From Isoetes taiwanensis (Eukaryota > Streptophyta > Lycopodiopsida > Isoetales > Isoetaceae), in NCBI GenBank assembly GCA_021234155.1, contig JAJEKV010000051.1, positions 8,638,105-8,702,104 on the forward strand: DNA of 64,000 nucleotides, in the 5' to 3' direction. This document shows, in pieces, positions 10,860-22,118 of this stretch. The translations under genes and the position numbers were made by a program. Below the pieces are notes generated by a model, which was not told the origin of the DNA, ran no database searches, and saw only the letters and a program-made list of their open reading frames with translations. Within the stretch, counting starts at the first letter, position 1. Each line of letters opens with the position of its first letter.

Positions 10860-11440
10860 ACTGTGAGGAGCAATTAAAGTAAAGGGGCCCCGGCCAGCCA
10901 TTGTTGTATAGGCATCGAATTGTTGGGTGTCCCTCCTGCTGATAAGGCCCGGCTTATCACGGACTCAATAAGACATAAGTTAACATCCTAAGATACAACT
11001 CTTTAACAGTTTTGTCTTGTTAGTACCTAGAACAAGGGTAACTTCCTTATCGGGCTTTGCAAAGGGGAATCCATCCCTTCTCTAGGATGAATTATGAATG
11101 CTCCATGGATTGTTGCTCGAGCCATGCTATATGTGCATGCCACCGAGTGTCCCCTGTTTGGCCTTGAGTTGTGAAATTGTATAGGAAAGAGTTTCCGGTT
11201 GAATTGGACATTGTGTAATATATGCCACCCATCGAACCATCCCGAGCGGATTTGCCTCACTCCATGCCCATCAACACAAAAGTTAATATACACATCCATC
11301 TCAAATTGATGAGTATTTGGTAGTGTCTTACCAAAGAATGGTGATGTTATGTGGTGATAGATTATTGACCCTCGATAAGTACCCTATCTCCTTCATTTGC
11401 ATGGATCTCGGTCCGAGCGCCCATTTATCAGAAGGATTTC
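10860..11440 (-). pseudogene. Captured laccase fragment (multicopper oxidase, N-terminal domain)
   Basis: Minus-strand pieces in order are NG..GPEI.A.EGD (about 11420), NLSPHNITI, HGVRQIRSGW, a shifted Y-ITQCPIQP, YNFTTQGQTG, WHAHIAW, RATIHGAFIIHPREGMD, KPDKEVTLV and, further on, DAYT.NGWPGPLYFNCSS. These are the first and second cupredoxin motifs of plant laccases, including the copper-ligand motif WHAH (WWHAH in the family). An HWHGV motif is suggested but broken. Several single-base shifts separate the pieces, so no continuous frame remains. Plant laccases oxidise monolignols and phenolics in the cell wall; this copy cannot. Confidence 0.75.
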
Positions 11441-11880
11441 TAGTCATGCAGTAGTCTGGTAATGATCAGCATTGTCACCTATAAAATGCAAGAATTAACA
11501 CAAAAAAACTATGACACGATGAAAGAGATAAAACGAAATTGAGAAAGGGAGCACAAAGGCAAACATTAAACTCGTAATTCGATGATGGTCGCAAATGAAA
11601 AGCGAGAGAAACACAAGGATAACAAAGCATGTTGTGATAGACTCTTGTGCGCCCATGTTTGTTGGAATTGAGCAGGTTGTTTGATGAATGGGCCACAACT
11701 CGCTTTTTATAAGTTAGGCTAAACCGTGTAGTTGGAGCGTTCAAATCTATTGGGCAAGCACGGAATGCATCAAATCTAAGCTAGGCCTTGCCTACCTCAT
11801 TTTAGTTATAAGCAAGCTCATATATTCAAGCTTCATATCTTACCCGATGTCACCAGCCATCCGGAAAACCCACGCTTTTG

Positions 11881-12080
11881 TTTGCAAAGAAGCGTAGAAA
11901 TTGTGATATTGCCGAGCCGCCGCTGCCGCCAAAAGGGAAGGAACGCACCACATCCGGAGACCCAACGAAACCTTTGGAAAAGCCACGTTTGTTTGCAAAG
12001 AAGCGTAGAAATTGTGATATTGCCGGAGCTGCCGCTTCGCCAAAAGGGAAGGAACGCACCACATCGGAGACCCAACCGCT
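11881..12080. repeat. 111-bp tandem duplication
   Basis: TTTGCAAAGAAGCGTAGAAA starts at 11881 and at 11992. The similarity runs about 87 bp through AAAAGGGAAGGAACGCACCA and ends near GAGACCCAAC. The units differ by a few substitutions and a short indel. Both strands have open frames through the duplication, which I regard as accidental. Confidence 0.85.
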
Positions 12081-12619
12081 CTTGGAAAAAAGAACACACA
12101 TCTCGGCCATCTATTCAATCGAATGGCCCTGCTGCTTGCAAAACGAATTTCGGGGATGTTCAAGGACGAACTTCTAATCAATAACCAAAGCTATCTTTTA
12201 CCGGAAGTAAAGCAATTCTAACCCCATTCCGGCAATCAATAACCATAGCTATCTTTTACCAGAAGCAATTCTAACCCCATTTCGGCATTCAGGAACTGGA
12301 AAGGGAAGATGCGAGAAGCAGAGAGCCAGAACCGTCGTATAAAGAAAACCGCCAAAAGCCAAAATCAAGGGATGAAAATAAGTTGAGAAAATTCAACGCG
12401 CAAGATTGCGCACAGACTATCACAAAACGCCTTTATTATTATAGATGCTTACCCTGTTTATAAAACATCTCCTAAATGTTTGAGAGCATATGTGCTAACG
12501 AATCTCATATGTGCCTAAATTTTATATGAGCATCTGCTCTTACAACTAGTGGAGGGATATCTATAAGAAGGATTGAATTTTCAAGGCAAATTGGAGAAGG
12601 CAAAGGCCTTTGCTGCAGG

Positions 12620-13055
12620 TGTGCTACGCATTGGCAAAGCAGGATGCCTTAGATTGGAGTTTTTCCACCATGTGAAACCCTTAAATTGAAGGTTTTGATA
12701 ACTTAAAATTCCTAGACACCAAATTGTGCACAGCAGCAGCATCGGCCCTCATCCGTTTAGCTAATAAATGTGATTTCTCATTTCCAGAAAATATTGTGGC
12801 AGCAATAATGGCTGCTCTTTTGTTTCTCCTGTTTATTTCAAGCCTTTTGGCAAAGCAAACCTTTGCAGCTTCCTTAGAATCTTCCTGAGAGGCTGGCAAC
12901 AATCTAATTCCTAAACCAAGCTTCCTAGCATATGCTGCTTCTTCTGCCACTCTTTTCTTCTGTGCCCTAAGCTGAGATCTAAGAGCTTTGTTAGATGCAT
13001 AAATCACTGTGCTTGGCAAAAGCAGGATGCCTTAGATTTGGTGTACTACGCAGGA
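12620..13055. repeat. Pair of short direct repeats flanking the last exon of the right-end ORF
   Basis: GCAAAGCAGGATGCCTTAGA (about 12635) recurs as GCAAAAGCAGGATGCCTTAG (about 13014), both next to CTACGCA. The two copies bracket the segment 12660-13010, about 380 bp apart. Confidence 0.55.
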
Positions 13056-13940
13056 TGTTGCAAGTACAGTCCCAGCAGATACAGGCATTTGAAGACAAGA
13101 TGATTTCAGCACCCTTTAGCATTCATGACATTCTGTGTATATCATGCTTGATGGTGTTTGCAGATCATCAGTGGGTAGATCATCGGTGTCCATATTACTA
13201 TGACCAGGTCTTTCAGGGATTTGCATATCAAGGTTAACATCATATTGCTCCAAGGCAGCTTCATTCCTCTTTTCAATTATACAACCATCATGTTCTATAT
13301 CCAAAGGTAAAATCACAGGTATTTTTTTTTACTTTGTGGGACTTCACCATCGAAAATTCCTGAGAGCCAACATCTAATGAAGCCTGCTCTTCATTTTCAT
13401 CAATATCCATAGCTTGGCTCTTCTTTTGATTTTCTCTTTGGGAGGCTAGAAGAAGTCGCATCACCTTGTCCAGGCTTTTGTCCAGGGCTTCCAGCTTCTG
13501 AAGTGTCGGCTCAATATATTCTACCTCTTTCTACTGCTGGTTAATCATATCTTTAGTCTTCTCAAGCCTGTCTGCATAGATGTTGTCATCCAAGTTGTCC
13601 ATAGAAACTCTATGAAATCTCTATTCTACAATGTATTCTACAATGTGAAGGCAGGATCCAGATTCCAGAAGTATAGACATACAGGTTCTTGGTAACGAAA
13701 TACAGGTCTGGCTGAAATGCAACTCAACCCACATCCTTAAAGCAACCTCCAATCCCAGAAATTTGAGTTTTTAGGAAAGCTAACCTGCTCCAAGGGATCC
13801 TCATCCCCTTCTTGTTGTTCTGATGATGCAAGTTGTGAAGAGGCAGACCTACTGCGACCAGCTATCCCGCGACCACGACCAGCTATTGGGACACGTCCTC
13901 GACCTCTAAAAGAAGTTCCGGCTCGAGCTTTATCCGCCAT
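12681..13940 (-). pseudogene. Right-end transposon ORF: RG-rich, coiled-coil protein of unknown function
   Basis: Transcribed inward from about 300 bp inside the right TIR. Exon 1 (13940-13795) starts MADKARAGTSFRGRGRVPIA with an arginine/glycine-rich tract and ends DEDPLEQ before GTTAGC. A second block (about 13605-13116) starts MDNLDDNIYADRLEKTKDMI and contains a heptad-like stretch (LQKLEALDKSLDKVM), then an acidic segment. It has one in-frame TAG after MINQQ. A third block (about 13010-12681) is basic and Ala-rich: NKALRSQLRAQKKRVAEEAA, with stop at 12681. I recognise no family. The internal TAG suggests decay or a misread intron. The position suggests an accessory element-encoded gene or another captured host gene. 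Confidence 0.42.
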
Positions 13941-14211
13941 TTCCGACAGCTTCGTTCCTCCTCGTTCCGACAGCTTCGGCCTCCGTTAAAATTTTAAACC
14001 GACCTCGAAGAGGTCACTTTAATTTCTAGTGTATTTTTTAAATTGCGTTAACTTTGCGTTTAATTTTCTAACTTAGGGTAAATGAGTATGAAGGCATTTT
14101 GAGTTAACACTTTTAGGTTAAAATATTTAACGGAATGTTAAATAAATTTATTAACGCAAAACTAACTTAAGCAGTGGTGTGAAAGGAAAACCTGCTAAAA
14201 GCTTAACGGAA

Positions 14212-14242
14212 TCCTAACCTAACGGCTGGTCTGAAGGTACCC
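14212..14242 (-). repeat. Right terminal inverted repeat of the Harbinger element
   Basis: It reads TCCTAACCTAACGGCTGGTC and ends GAAGGTACCC, the partner of 427-457. The TAA duplication follows directly. The preceding 250 bp carry TTAACGGAAT and AACTTAAG motifs resembling the left subterminal modules. Confidence 0.88.
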
Positions 14243-14245
14243 TAA

Positions 14246-14330
14246 TACCCTTAAATATTAGTAGGCATTTTCGCTAGTGGAGGGAGTTTCTAATTTGGAA
14301 CCTTGGGCCTTGGCATAATCGTACCGATTT
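14246..14330. repeat. Right part of the 102-bp tandem repeat (target continuation)
   Basis: TACCCTTAAATATTAGTAGG through CATAATCGTACCGATT matches 326-408 with only a few substitutions. Together with the left flank it restores a normal repeat junction when the transposon and one TAA are removed. Confidence 0.85.
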
Positions 14331-14732
14331 TATGACAAGGGCTGCTAATTGGTTTTAATTTCAACCTTTGTAAGATTAAGGGAGGGTGCCCGGTATCCGA
14401 ACAGGGGCCCTAATATGGCGCACCTTTATGGCACACTTTAACGGCCAGGATCTTCTCATTGGAGCTTTCTTTTAGGACTTTTGATTTGGATGGCCAGGAT
14501 CTTCCGGTTCTGCTATTTTCATATTTTCATATTTTTTCTGCTTCAGCTGTCGGATTGTTGAAACGTGGCGCAGAAGAGCGCCTCCTACCTCATGTCACAA
14601 TGTCACAGGGAAGGTCACGTCCTGCAGAAAAGATTTCTAGCAGGAAACCTCGCAGCGGGCCGGTTTCGTGCCGGAAAGTTTATCACAAAATCTTCGTAGC
14701 CTCGGAATTTTGCTTTGCAGCACTCCTCCAAA

Positions 14733-17700
14733 ATGGCTTACATTAGCTGTGGATGTGGCCCCCGGCCAAGCGTTCGGTCCATCACAACTTCGGTCGTGGA
14801 GCCCAGAAGGTACTACTTAACCCTGTTGATGAAGTTTGGAGTAGCATAAATATCATATCCAGTTAGCCATAGCAGATTTGCTGTCTTGGGTGCGGGGTTT
14901 GCTGGAATCTCAGTGGCTTGGCATCTATTACAGGTTTGTCTACGGCATGTTTCTGATTAGCAGATTAGGCAAGTATAGAAATTGTAGTGGGAATAAATGG
15001 GTCATTATTTAGATGAACGACATGATATGGGTTCCGTTACTTCTGCATTCGTCAAACTGATTTGTAAAGTGCTCATTTATATAAAACAAATGACGCTTGT
15101 GAATTCAAGGATAAATACCAATTGGCTGAAAACGCCTTCCTTATTTGGCCCTTCTGCTGATGTGGCATCATAAATGAACGTTGATGCTTGAATTGTAGGG
15201 CCAGATTTGATGCCACGTCAGTGGGGGGGCCTAATAAGGAAGGTGTCCCTGTACGGTAGGACATATTGGTTCAATATTTATATTCTTGATAATAGTTATG
15301 TTGACATCCAATAACATCCGCAGCTATGCTCGTTTCATCATCAATGTTGCTGGACAAACTTGTCAAGCACTCTCCACCATCTCAAAATTGGTCAAAGAAA
15401 TAACTTCGTCCAGGTGCAGTTTAATCAACTGCTTAAAAAGTTCCTAGTCAATACTAAACATCTCCATTATGAGGAATACGAACGTTGTTGGGCTTCCACA
15501 AAGTCTTGATTCTGATTGGCCCATTTTTAGCACATCATTTTCATCTTCTAATTAGCTTTTCCATTCATGTTATTGTGCTAAGTCTTTGCACTATGACATT
15601 GGCATATAGCAGCATGCAGATTTATCATCACCAATTTCGGTTGACCTCTTTGATGAAGTTGGCATTGGAGCAGGAGCTTCAGGTGCCTCAGGGGGGCTTT
15701 TGCATCCCTTCTCTCCAAAGGGTATGTTTTGGTCTCTCGATGATGTCCTTCCTCAAGCTAAGAACCTTGTTTCACTCTCATGAAGGTAAACTTCTTTGGA
15801 AAGGAGATGTGGGATGGGTAGCAGCCATGGAACTGCTAGATGTTGCTGAAAGAACCATTTATCAAGCCAGCAGAGGAGAGATTGAACAGCCAACATGTCA
15901 GGAGGTGCCAATTGGTCCCATTGCATGGAGGAGGTCTGAATATCTCTATTTTATCTTTTATATACCTGGCATTGACTGTGAATGTTTATATCAGAGGTAT
16001 TATAAGGCCTATACTAGCTGAAAATCATGCTAGACGTGTTAGGAAAGTAAGCTTAAAAATCACAATTTTATTATATTCACATATTAAAAAAATAGCGCGT
16101 TCTTTACAAGATTGATGGGGCTTGTGTGCAGAACTTAGACAAGTGTTCAGCAGCCATCTCGTGCATAAGTGGTGCAACTGCAAAGTCATATATTTTGGGG
16201 CTTTCTTTGCGTGACGAAGATCTTGTTTTGCACATGCCTAATGCCATTAATATTCATCCTCAGAATTATCTTAAGGTGAGTGCATGTGCCAACTAGTTGT
16301 ACCACTAAGTTAGCAGTTAAGCTAGCCACTAATTCCACTTACTTAGGTAACTATAATTCCACTTTTTTAAGTAACTAATAATGCTGACTTTGACTTGTCT
16401 ATGCATGTTATCATGTGCAGCCATCAACTAAGATGGCAAGTCAATAACACTGCCTTGTTGTTCATGTCAATCTTACCTTTTGTGCCATATCCGTTCCCAT
16501 AATTTGACAAGTATGTTCACACTGTGCCATGCACAAAAATCAAAACCCCATAATGCTCAAATATCAATATTAATGCTAGGAATTAGATGCTAAATTAGTG
16601 GCTAAGTTAGTGGAAACACGAGTTGGTTAAAATTACACTACAACCTGTAATTGTATTAAGCCAGTTTCTGTTCAAATTTAATTCCCTACTATCCCCTAAC
16701 TGCTCTCTTTAAAATGTTCAGTACTTGTAGCGGAATTTGAGTTAAGGCATTGGCATTTCTTTTTTTATTTGAATGGAGGCAAGCTCTCGCTCCTTGAAAA
16801 ATCTTTTGTTCAAAAGTCCTTTTTGCAAGGAAAGAGGGAGTTCTCCTTGGGGAATATAGGAGGTCTTGCCTGAGCTCAACACACTCAGCAACTGCTTAAA
16901 CTGTATCTCTTCATCGAATAAACTCAATACAGTCTTAAATAAGCATTATTTTAAGATGTCCTCTAAAGATCATTATTTTCTCTATTTTTGGGTTGAGATT
17001 GACCTAGTGGGCTCTACGGATCCTTAGATTGGTGGTCTGTAGAGACACACAACATACTACGGTTGTCGTGTGATTTCAGCTTATTAGATTCTAAAGGGAT
17101 AGTTCAGAAAATCCTTTGTTACAGTTTAGGAAGGATTCCCTCTTAGCATGGTGACTTCTTCTTTTTTATGGAGAAACAGAGCTGAAGCGGCATGGATCTG
17201 TTTTTTTTTTGGGGAAAAGCGATGAAGGAAACTTAAGAAGGTATTGGGGGAACAAGAAACCAGCATGTCAAATTGACATTGATCAAGAAAGTGTCTTATT
17301 ATAAGGTTCTATATGAACAAATGTTACGGGCTTTCACGCCCAGAAATGTTTGAGATAGATCTTTAGAAAGAGGAGTTTAACTCCTTTCAGGAAACCTGAG
17401 AAAGAAGCGAGAAGTTCATTTTAAAAAGTGAAACCCTAGAAACTCAGGGTTATGGAAGGTCTGGCCATTGAGCAAGAGATTGCCAGTCAAGATCAAACGG
17501 GGAGAAAAGTATCCGCTAATACTCAGCTTGACCATTAAGCTTTACACAGAAGGAAAGACTAGGGCTTCCATTATGGGAAGTTTTTGCTCCAGTGCAAGGA
17601 TGAGAACAATTGGGGCAATAATGAAATTGGCAAATAGCAAAGTTAGAAATTTTCAATTTGCCTATGGTAAAGGAGTATACAATGCCAATTTAGGAACAAT

Positions 17701-20700
17701 TAGGTTTGCATGTTGAGGAGGTGGACTTAACTAAAGAAGCTATATGCTGGTACAAGATCTTACACAGAGGGCTTTTGACTGCTTATCAGCATATCCAGCT
17801 GAGACTTGGGCATCTTTACTAGTATTTAGGCTTTGAAGTATGTCAGGAACCTGATGGAAGAAGAAGTAGCACATTATCTAAGTTCCACATTCAGAATTGC
17901 TGCAGTGATGAGACTTTCAGCCTATGACAACTAACTGAGATTGAGCTGCCCTGACATCGTGTTTATGATGAAGTTTGACCAGGTTGACCAAAATCCTGAG
18001 AATCCCACTAGAAACCTGCCAAACATGTGGGGGCTTATCTCAAGGGCATAATAATTTTTGGATGCAATCAAGTCTGGCAGAGGTTCAGCATAAATCATGT
18101 ATAGAGTACTTAGGCATTGGGTTATGACAGCCTAGAGTTTATAGACGCAGAATAACAAACATCTTCAGCAGTCACATGAGAGATGGTTTGATGGCAAAAG
18201 TTCTTACATGACCTTGAAATCTAGGGACATCTGCAATTGGCAATCTAATGATGTGTTCCATGCTCCCAGCAAGAAATCACCATTTTGTGCAGGAGAAAGT
18301 TCAAGATTGCCAGGTTAATTCTCAACATTGCTCAGCTCACTATCAGCTGGCGCATAACCTGACCAATGCATTCAAGGATCAGATTTGGATTGATGGACCT
18401 TCAGTTTAATGGCAAAGGAAGCACCATTTGTATGATAAGCTATGAATGAGTCAAATATAGTGATGTGCCAATTACGATATTATGAGCGTATAATGACTTG
18501 GTAATGTTGCTAGCACGTCATCTTAGCTGCCATTTCTGAGTGTACAGACATGCTTGTGCAGTCAAGTAGCCAAGTTAAATGCCTAACTTATTGCTAGATG
18601 ACTTGGTAATGTTGCTAACATGTCATCTTAGCTATCATTTCTGAGTGTACAGACATGCTTGTGCAGTCAAGTAGCTAAGTTAAATGCCTAACTCATTGCT
18701 ACATCAAAGGTGGGAATTAGACACTAATTAATGGCTAAGTTTGTCGAAAGTATTGTAGCAAAGATATCTATAAATAATATCACCCAACAAATTGAATCAA
18801 CCCTTATTCTGCTCTCTGTCTGGTCACCCACTCTGCTTAGCTTATCAGCCAAATAGATCCCATGCACATAAAAGCTGTTGCAAACATTCTGTTCATGGCC
18901 TCGTGGTACCAAATGCCATTAACCATCATCATCAAGTATTGGACATACATTTTTGACGTAGGAGTCGATCTTTTTCCCCTAGTTGATAGGCTTGTAGGCA
19001 CATCTTCAGCAGCAGTTAGAGAATGAGACTGTTTATCACCTTTAATAAGAATTTGTTATTAAAATGGCGATGTACCACTTTGTGCTTCCCAACCAGCAAT
19101 GTAGGTTAGATGCAGACTGCGAGGTTGCCCAGTCACTTAAAAGGTCTACTAGTGAGGCAAATATTGAGCGTTGCTTTTGCCTAGACAAGTCTTTGGTAGC
19201 GGCACTGTATCTTAGCTGCTGCATTTGAAAATGTTGCAGCATCTTTGACAAGTCAAGAATTGGTTAGAATGTCTGATAGAATGCTTAGAAACAAGTTAAT
19301 GTTGAATTCTTTTTTCATCTGTGGTTTTACCCTCAACAGTGGAAATAAAAAATAATTCGATTAAACAGAGCCAAGATTTTGCATCTTAGCTCTTGCTCAT
19401 GTTTGCTCATGCTCTACACAATAGTTATGTACATGTTTTTTTAATCTCAGCATGTCTTAAAAGTTTGCTGGTGGAGGGATCATAATGCCCTGATCCGAAG
19501 TATTGCCTGAGAAAATAGTCATCTCTTCTGCTTTTAATGTTCATTTTATTTACATGATGTTATAGAAACTGCTTATCACCATGCCTTCTGAGTGATTGGT
19601 ACCAATTATTGTTTTTGGGGTTGTGTGTTTGGGGAGGGAGGGATGGTGGTTAATATCCCAGAATCTCTGGATGCACCGATGGTGGGGTGACACTGACCTT
19701 CATTTGCTATGAAATTGTTGATATGAAAGCTGTTGAAAACTCCTGTTGGTTCTTACAAGGGAAAAGCTGATCTGCAAATGTGTTCTTACTAAAAACTCAA
19801 AGAATGCTATATTTCAGGCTTTGTGGGTGTCATGTAAGCTATTTGCTAAAGATGCTGCAAAGAATGGGTGCATTGGAACAAAGGCTACATTCAAAAAGGA
19901 ATTTATCACTTGTCTTTCTGACATTGCAGGTGCAGTCCTCATACAGCTTGCTACTTGCTCCTGTGCAAGTACTCTCATCAAACTCATGAAAGTCATACCA
20001 GAATTCTTATTTTTGTATTTCCTGCATTACGATGTGCTTGTCACTTGCATTTAGTGGTCTTTTTTTTGGGATGCCTGATCTTCAGGGCTAAGTCTGGTAA
20101 TCTTTCTGGACCACAGGCAAGTATGATGGGGTCATTGTCTGCTTAGGTGCAAAATCTGTCTTACTACCCGAGCTTGCTGGAAAGTTGCCTCTTTCATTGT
20201 GCCAAGGAATCACTGCACAGTTATGTCTTCCATCTGAAATGGAGTAAGTTACAAGTTCGATTTCTATCTTTCCATCCTCATTTTCTTTGTGAAAGAATGT
20301 TTTTACGATATATGCTCTCACTTTGTACCTGGTTTTTCGATTAGGGAACAGTACAACAGTGGCGCACCTAACATCCTGTCAAATGCATGGCTTGCATTGA
20401 GAGGACAACGCACAATAATATTGGGTGCAACAAAAGATTGGACATCTGATTGTAGTGTCTCATTATCGAACGAAATAACCGCGTATGCATTTGAGGAGCT
20501 TATAGGCAAAGCAGCAACCTTTTATCCCCCGATAAAAAGTTGGAGTGTGAGTGGTTTTTCGGCTGGTATCCGGGCCATGCCACCCCGGAATGAGATGGGA
20601 ACACTTCCATTGACTGGATGTATAGATGAAATCTTGGATCCTTCAATACAGAAGAAAGGGGTCGCACAATTTTGGTTTTTTGGAGGACTTGGTTCCCGCG

Positions 20701-20810
20701 GTCTTGTTTATCATGCTTGGTTGGGGAAGCAGGTAGCCAAGGCTGCTATTTTGCAGCATGAAGCTATACTTCCAAAAGAGTCTCTTGCTTGGAAGTATGC
20801 AAGACAGTAG
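14733..20810 (+). CDS. FAD-dependent oxidoreductase (DAO family, plant chloroplast-type), nine exons
   Basis: Exons are 14733-14809, 14876-14933, 15613-15721, 15786-15933, 15995-16046, 16132-16275, 19818-19929, 20117-20243 and 20345-20810. All junctions are GT-AG and keep phase, giving about 430 residues. Exon 2 encodes the FAD dinucleotide-binding fold FAVLGAGFAGISVAWHLL (GxGxxG). Exon 3 has VDLFDEVGIGAGASGASGGL and LLHPFSPK, typical of the DAO/glycine-oxidase fold. Exon 6 has HMPNAINIHPQNYLK. Exon 8 has YDGVIVCLGAKS. The last exon holds GLRAMPP-like GIRAMPPRNEMGTLPLTGC, GGLGSRGLVYHAWLG and the stop. The order matches a single-copy plant protein annotated as FAD-dependent oxidoreductase (I recall Arabidopsis At5g48440, about 460 aa). 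Its substrate is not known to me. The N-terminus (MAYISCGCGPRPSVRSITTS) is Ser/Arg-rich, compatible with a transit peptide. The Harbinger right end lies 490 bp upstream of the ATG, so the promoter may be split. Confidence 0.87.
16276..19817 (+). other. Long intron 6 of the oxidoreductase gene
   Basis: This intron is about 3.5 kb, against 61-680 bp for the others. It is AT-rich, contains the 105-bp tandem duplication at 18493-18702, and shows no supported gene. Both splice sites are phase 0, joining ...NYLK to ALWVSCKLFAKDAAK, which fits the family alignment, so no exon appears to be missing inside it. Its length suggests a decayed insertion, but I found no termini. Confidence 0.7.
18493..18702. 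repeat. 105-bp tandem duplication in intron 6
   Basis: ATGACTTGGTAATGTTGCTA starts at 18493 and 18598. Both copies run through CAGACATGCTTGTGCAGTCA with only a few substitutions. Confidence 0.88.
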
Positions 20811-22110
20811 CTATGGCTTGTGGACTGATTTGCAAGGAACCTAGCTCTTAATGCATCTTTTCTGTCCTGAGATTGTGGAGCAGTTTAGAATATTTTCGGC
20901 AGATTGCATAGCTTGATTTTCAACCTATATGATTATATCGGTGTTTTCACACCCTGCTGTAAGATTACCCAATCTCTTGAGGGAGTGTCTGCATGGGGTC
21001 CTCATGTAGTATTTATGTACTACAAGAAATTTATCGCGGCGGCCAAGGCTGCCGCGAACATTTCTCTTCCCCGACTTACTCATGCAAGGGCAGATTTGTA
21101 TATCTTTAGAATGATGCAAAAGATTTTCTTGAAATACAGGACTTAATAATGAAGAATTTGTGTGAGAAGATTCTTTTGTATTGACTTATCTACGTTGAAA
21201 AGTGTGGGCATGAATTTGAGAACTAGGGGACTTAATTCATGTTGTTGCCCCGTGTTTTTTTGCCCATAGGATAGACGAGGGTTGAGAACATGGGTTTTGT
21301 TTGAGCGTAGTTTACCTAAAGAGGTCATTGGTTGAAGATAAGATAAGAGGTGAAAAAGGGGTGAAAATCGAGCATTCGACTATGCATTGAAACGAAAAGA
21401 AAGAATGTTATGTCTTCTTAAATTGCAAGAGTCCCATTGTTCTAGAAATAAAATGTGCTAAGGACATGTATATGTGATAATTTTGCATCACGTTCTATTT
21501 GCTTTTTTGGATGTGATATTATTGTATCACTTGAAAAGAATGCTCATGTCATGACATGTGGACATGTTGGTCTGCAATAACATCCTTTCATATATTGGAT
21601 ACATTAATGTCGTATAAAACATTGATAAACTTTGAACATTACTTATCATTATCAGTGACTACTTTTCAGATTTCCGAGATACAAAGACCTTCCTTGTTCA
21701 AGGATTGATTATATTCCCAAGATACAAAGACCTCCTGTGTTAGAGGATTGAATAATCAACAGTCATCGATCCCTTCATCAAAAACTTCTATATCTCTATC
21801 ATCAACTTGTTGAACCTTTTCTTATGCTTAAATATGCTACACAACCATAAACCTTAAATTACTCAAAATTGTTGCTGCTCCATACTACTACCATACTACT
21901 ACTTGCTGCACACTGCTTTGATCGTGCTTTCAATGATGAAACTGAAATTTAACATAATATTATTTTTCATGCTGTCAGCATATTAAAAGAGATTCAACCC
22001 AACAATTTGAGGACATAGGCATATGTGTAACAATTTGACCTGCAAGAAACACAAACATACCGACAGATTACTTTGCAAAAAGAGATTAAACTACAAAATA
22101 TCTTGAAAGG
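20811..22110. other. 3' flank of the oxidoreductase gene, no gene seen
   Basis: AT-rich DNA. A small direct repeat (GATACAAAGACCT, about 21678 and 21719) is the only structure noticed. Confidence 0.4.
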
Positions 22111-22118
22111 GGATGCAA

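Larger units (their letters stand above)
427..14242 (-). mobile_element. PIF/Harbinger DNA transposon, 13.8 kb, carrying host gene fragments
   Basis: Terminal inverted repeats start GGGTACCTTC at 427 and end GAAGGTACCC at 14242. They are flanked by a TAA target duplication (424-426 and 14243-14245), matching the TWA preference of PIF/Harbinger. Inside the left end, transcribed outward on the minus strand, are a DDE transposase (1041-2510) and a Myb/SANT-like ORF (2899-3860), the standard two-gene set. An RG-rich ORF starts about 300 bp inside the right end and points inward. Between them lie fragments of AWPM-19, sulfate transporter, GH81 glucanase, EF-1alpha, ABCG and laccase genes. Autonomous family members are usually about 3-7 kb, so this one is unusually large. 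The clean TSD and the undivided transposase frame suggest that insertion was not ancient. Confidence 0.88.

Noticed and set aside
11833-12184. Five overlapping open frames of 86-113 codons
   Set aside because: They arise from a 111-bp tandem duplication whose unit length is divisible by three, so open frames repeat on both strands. No family resemblance.
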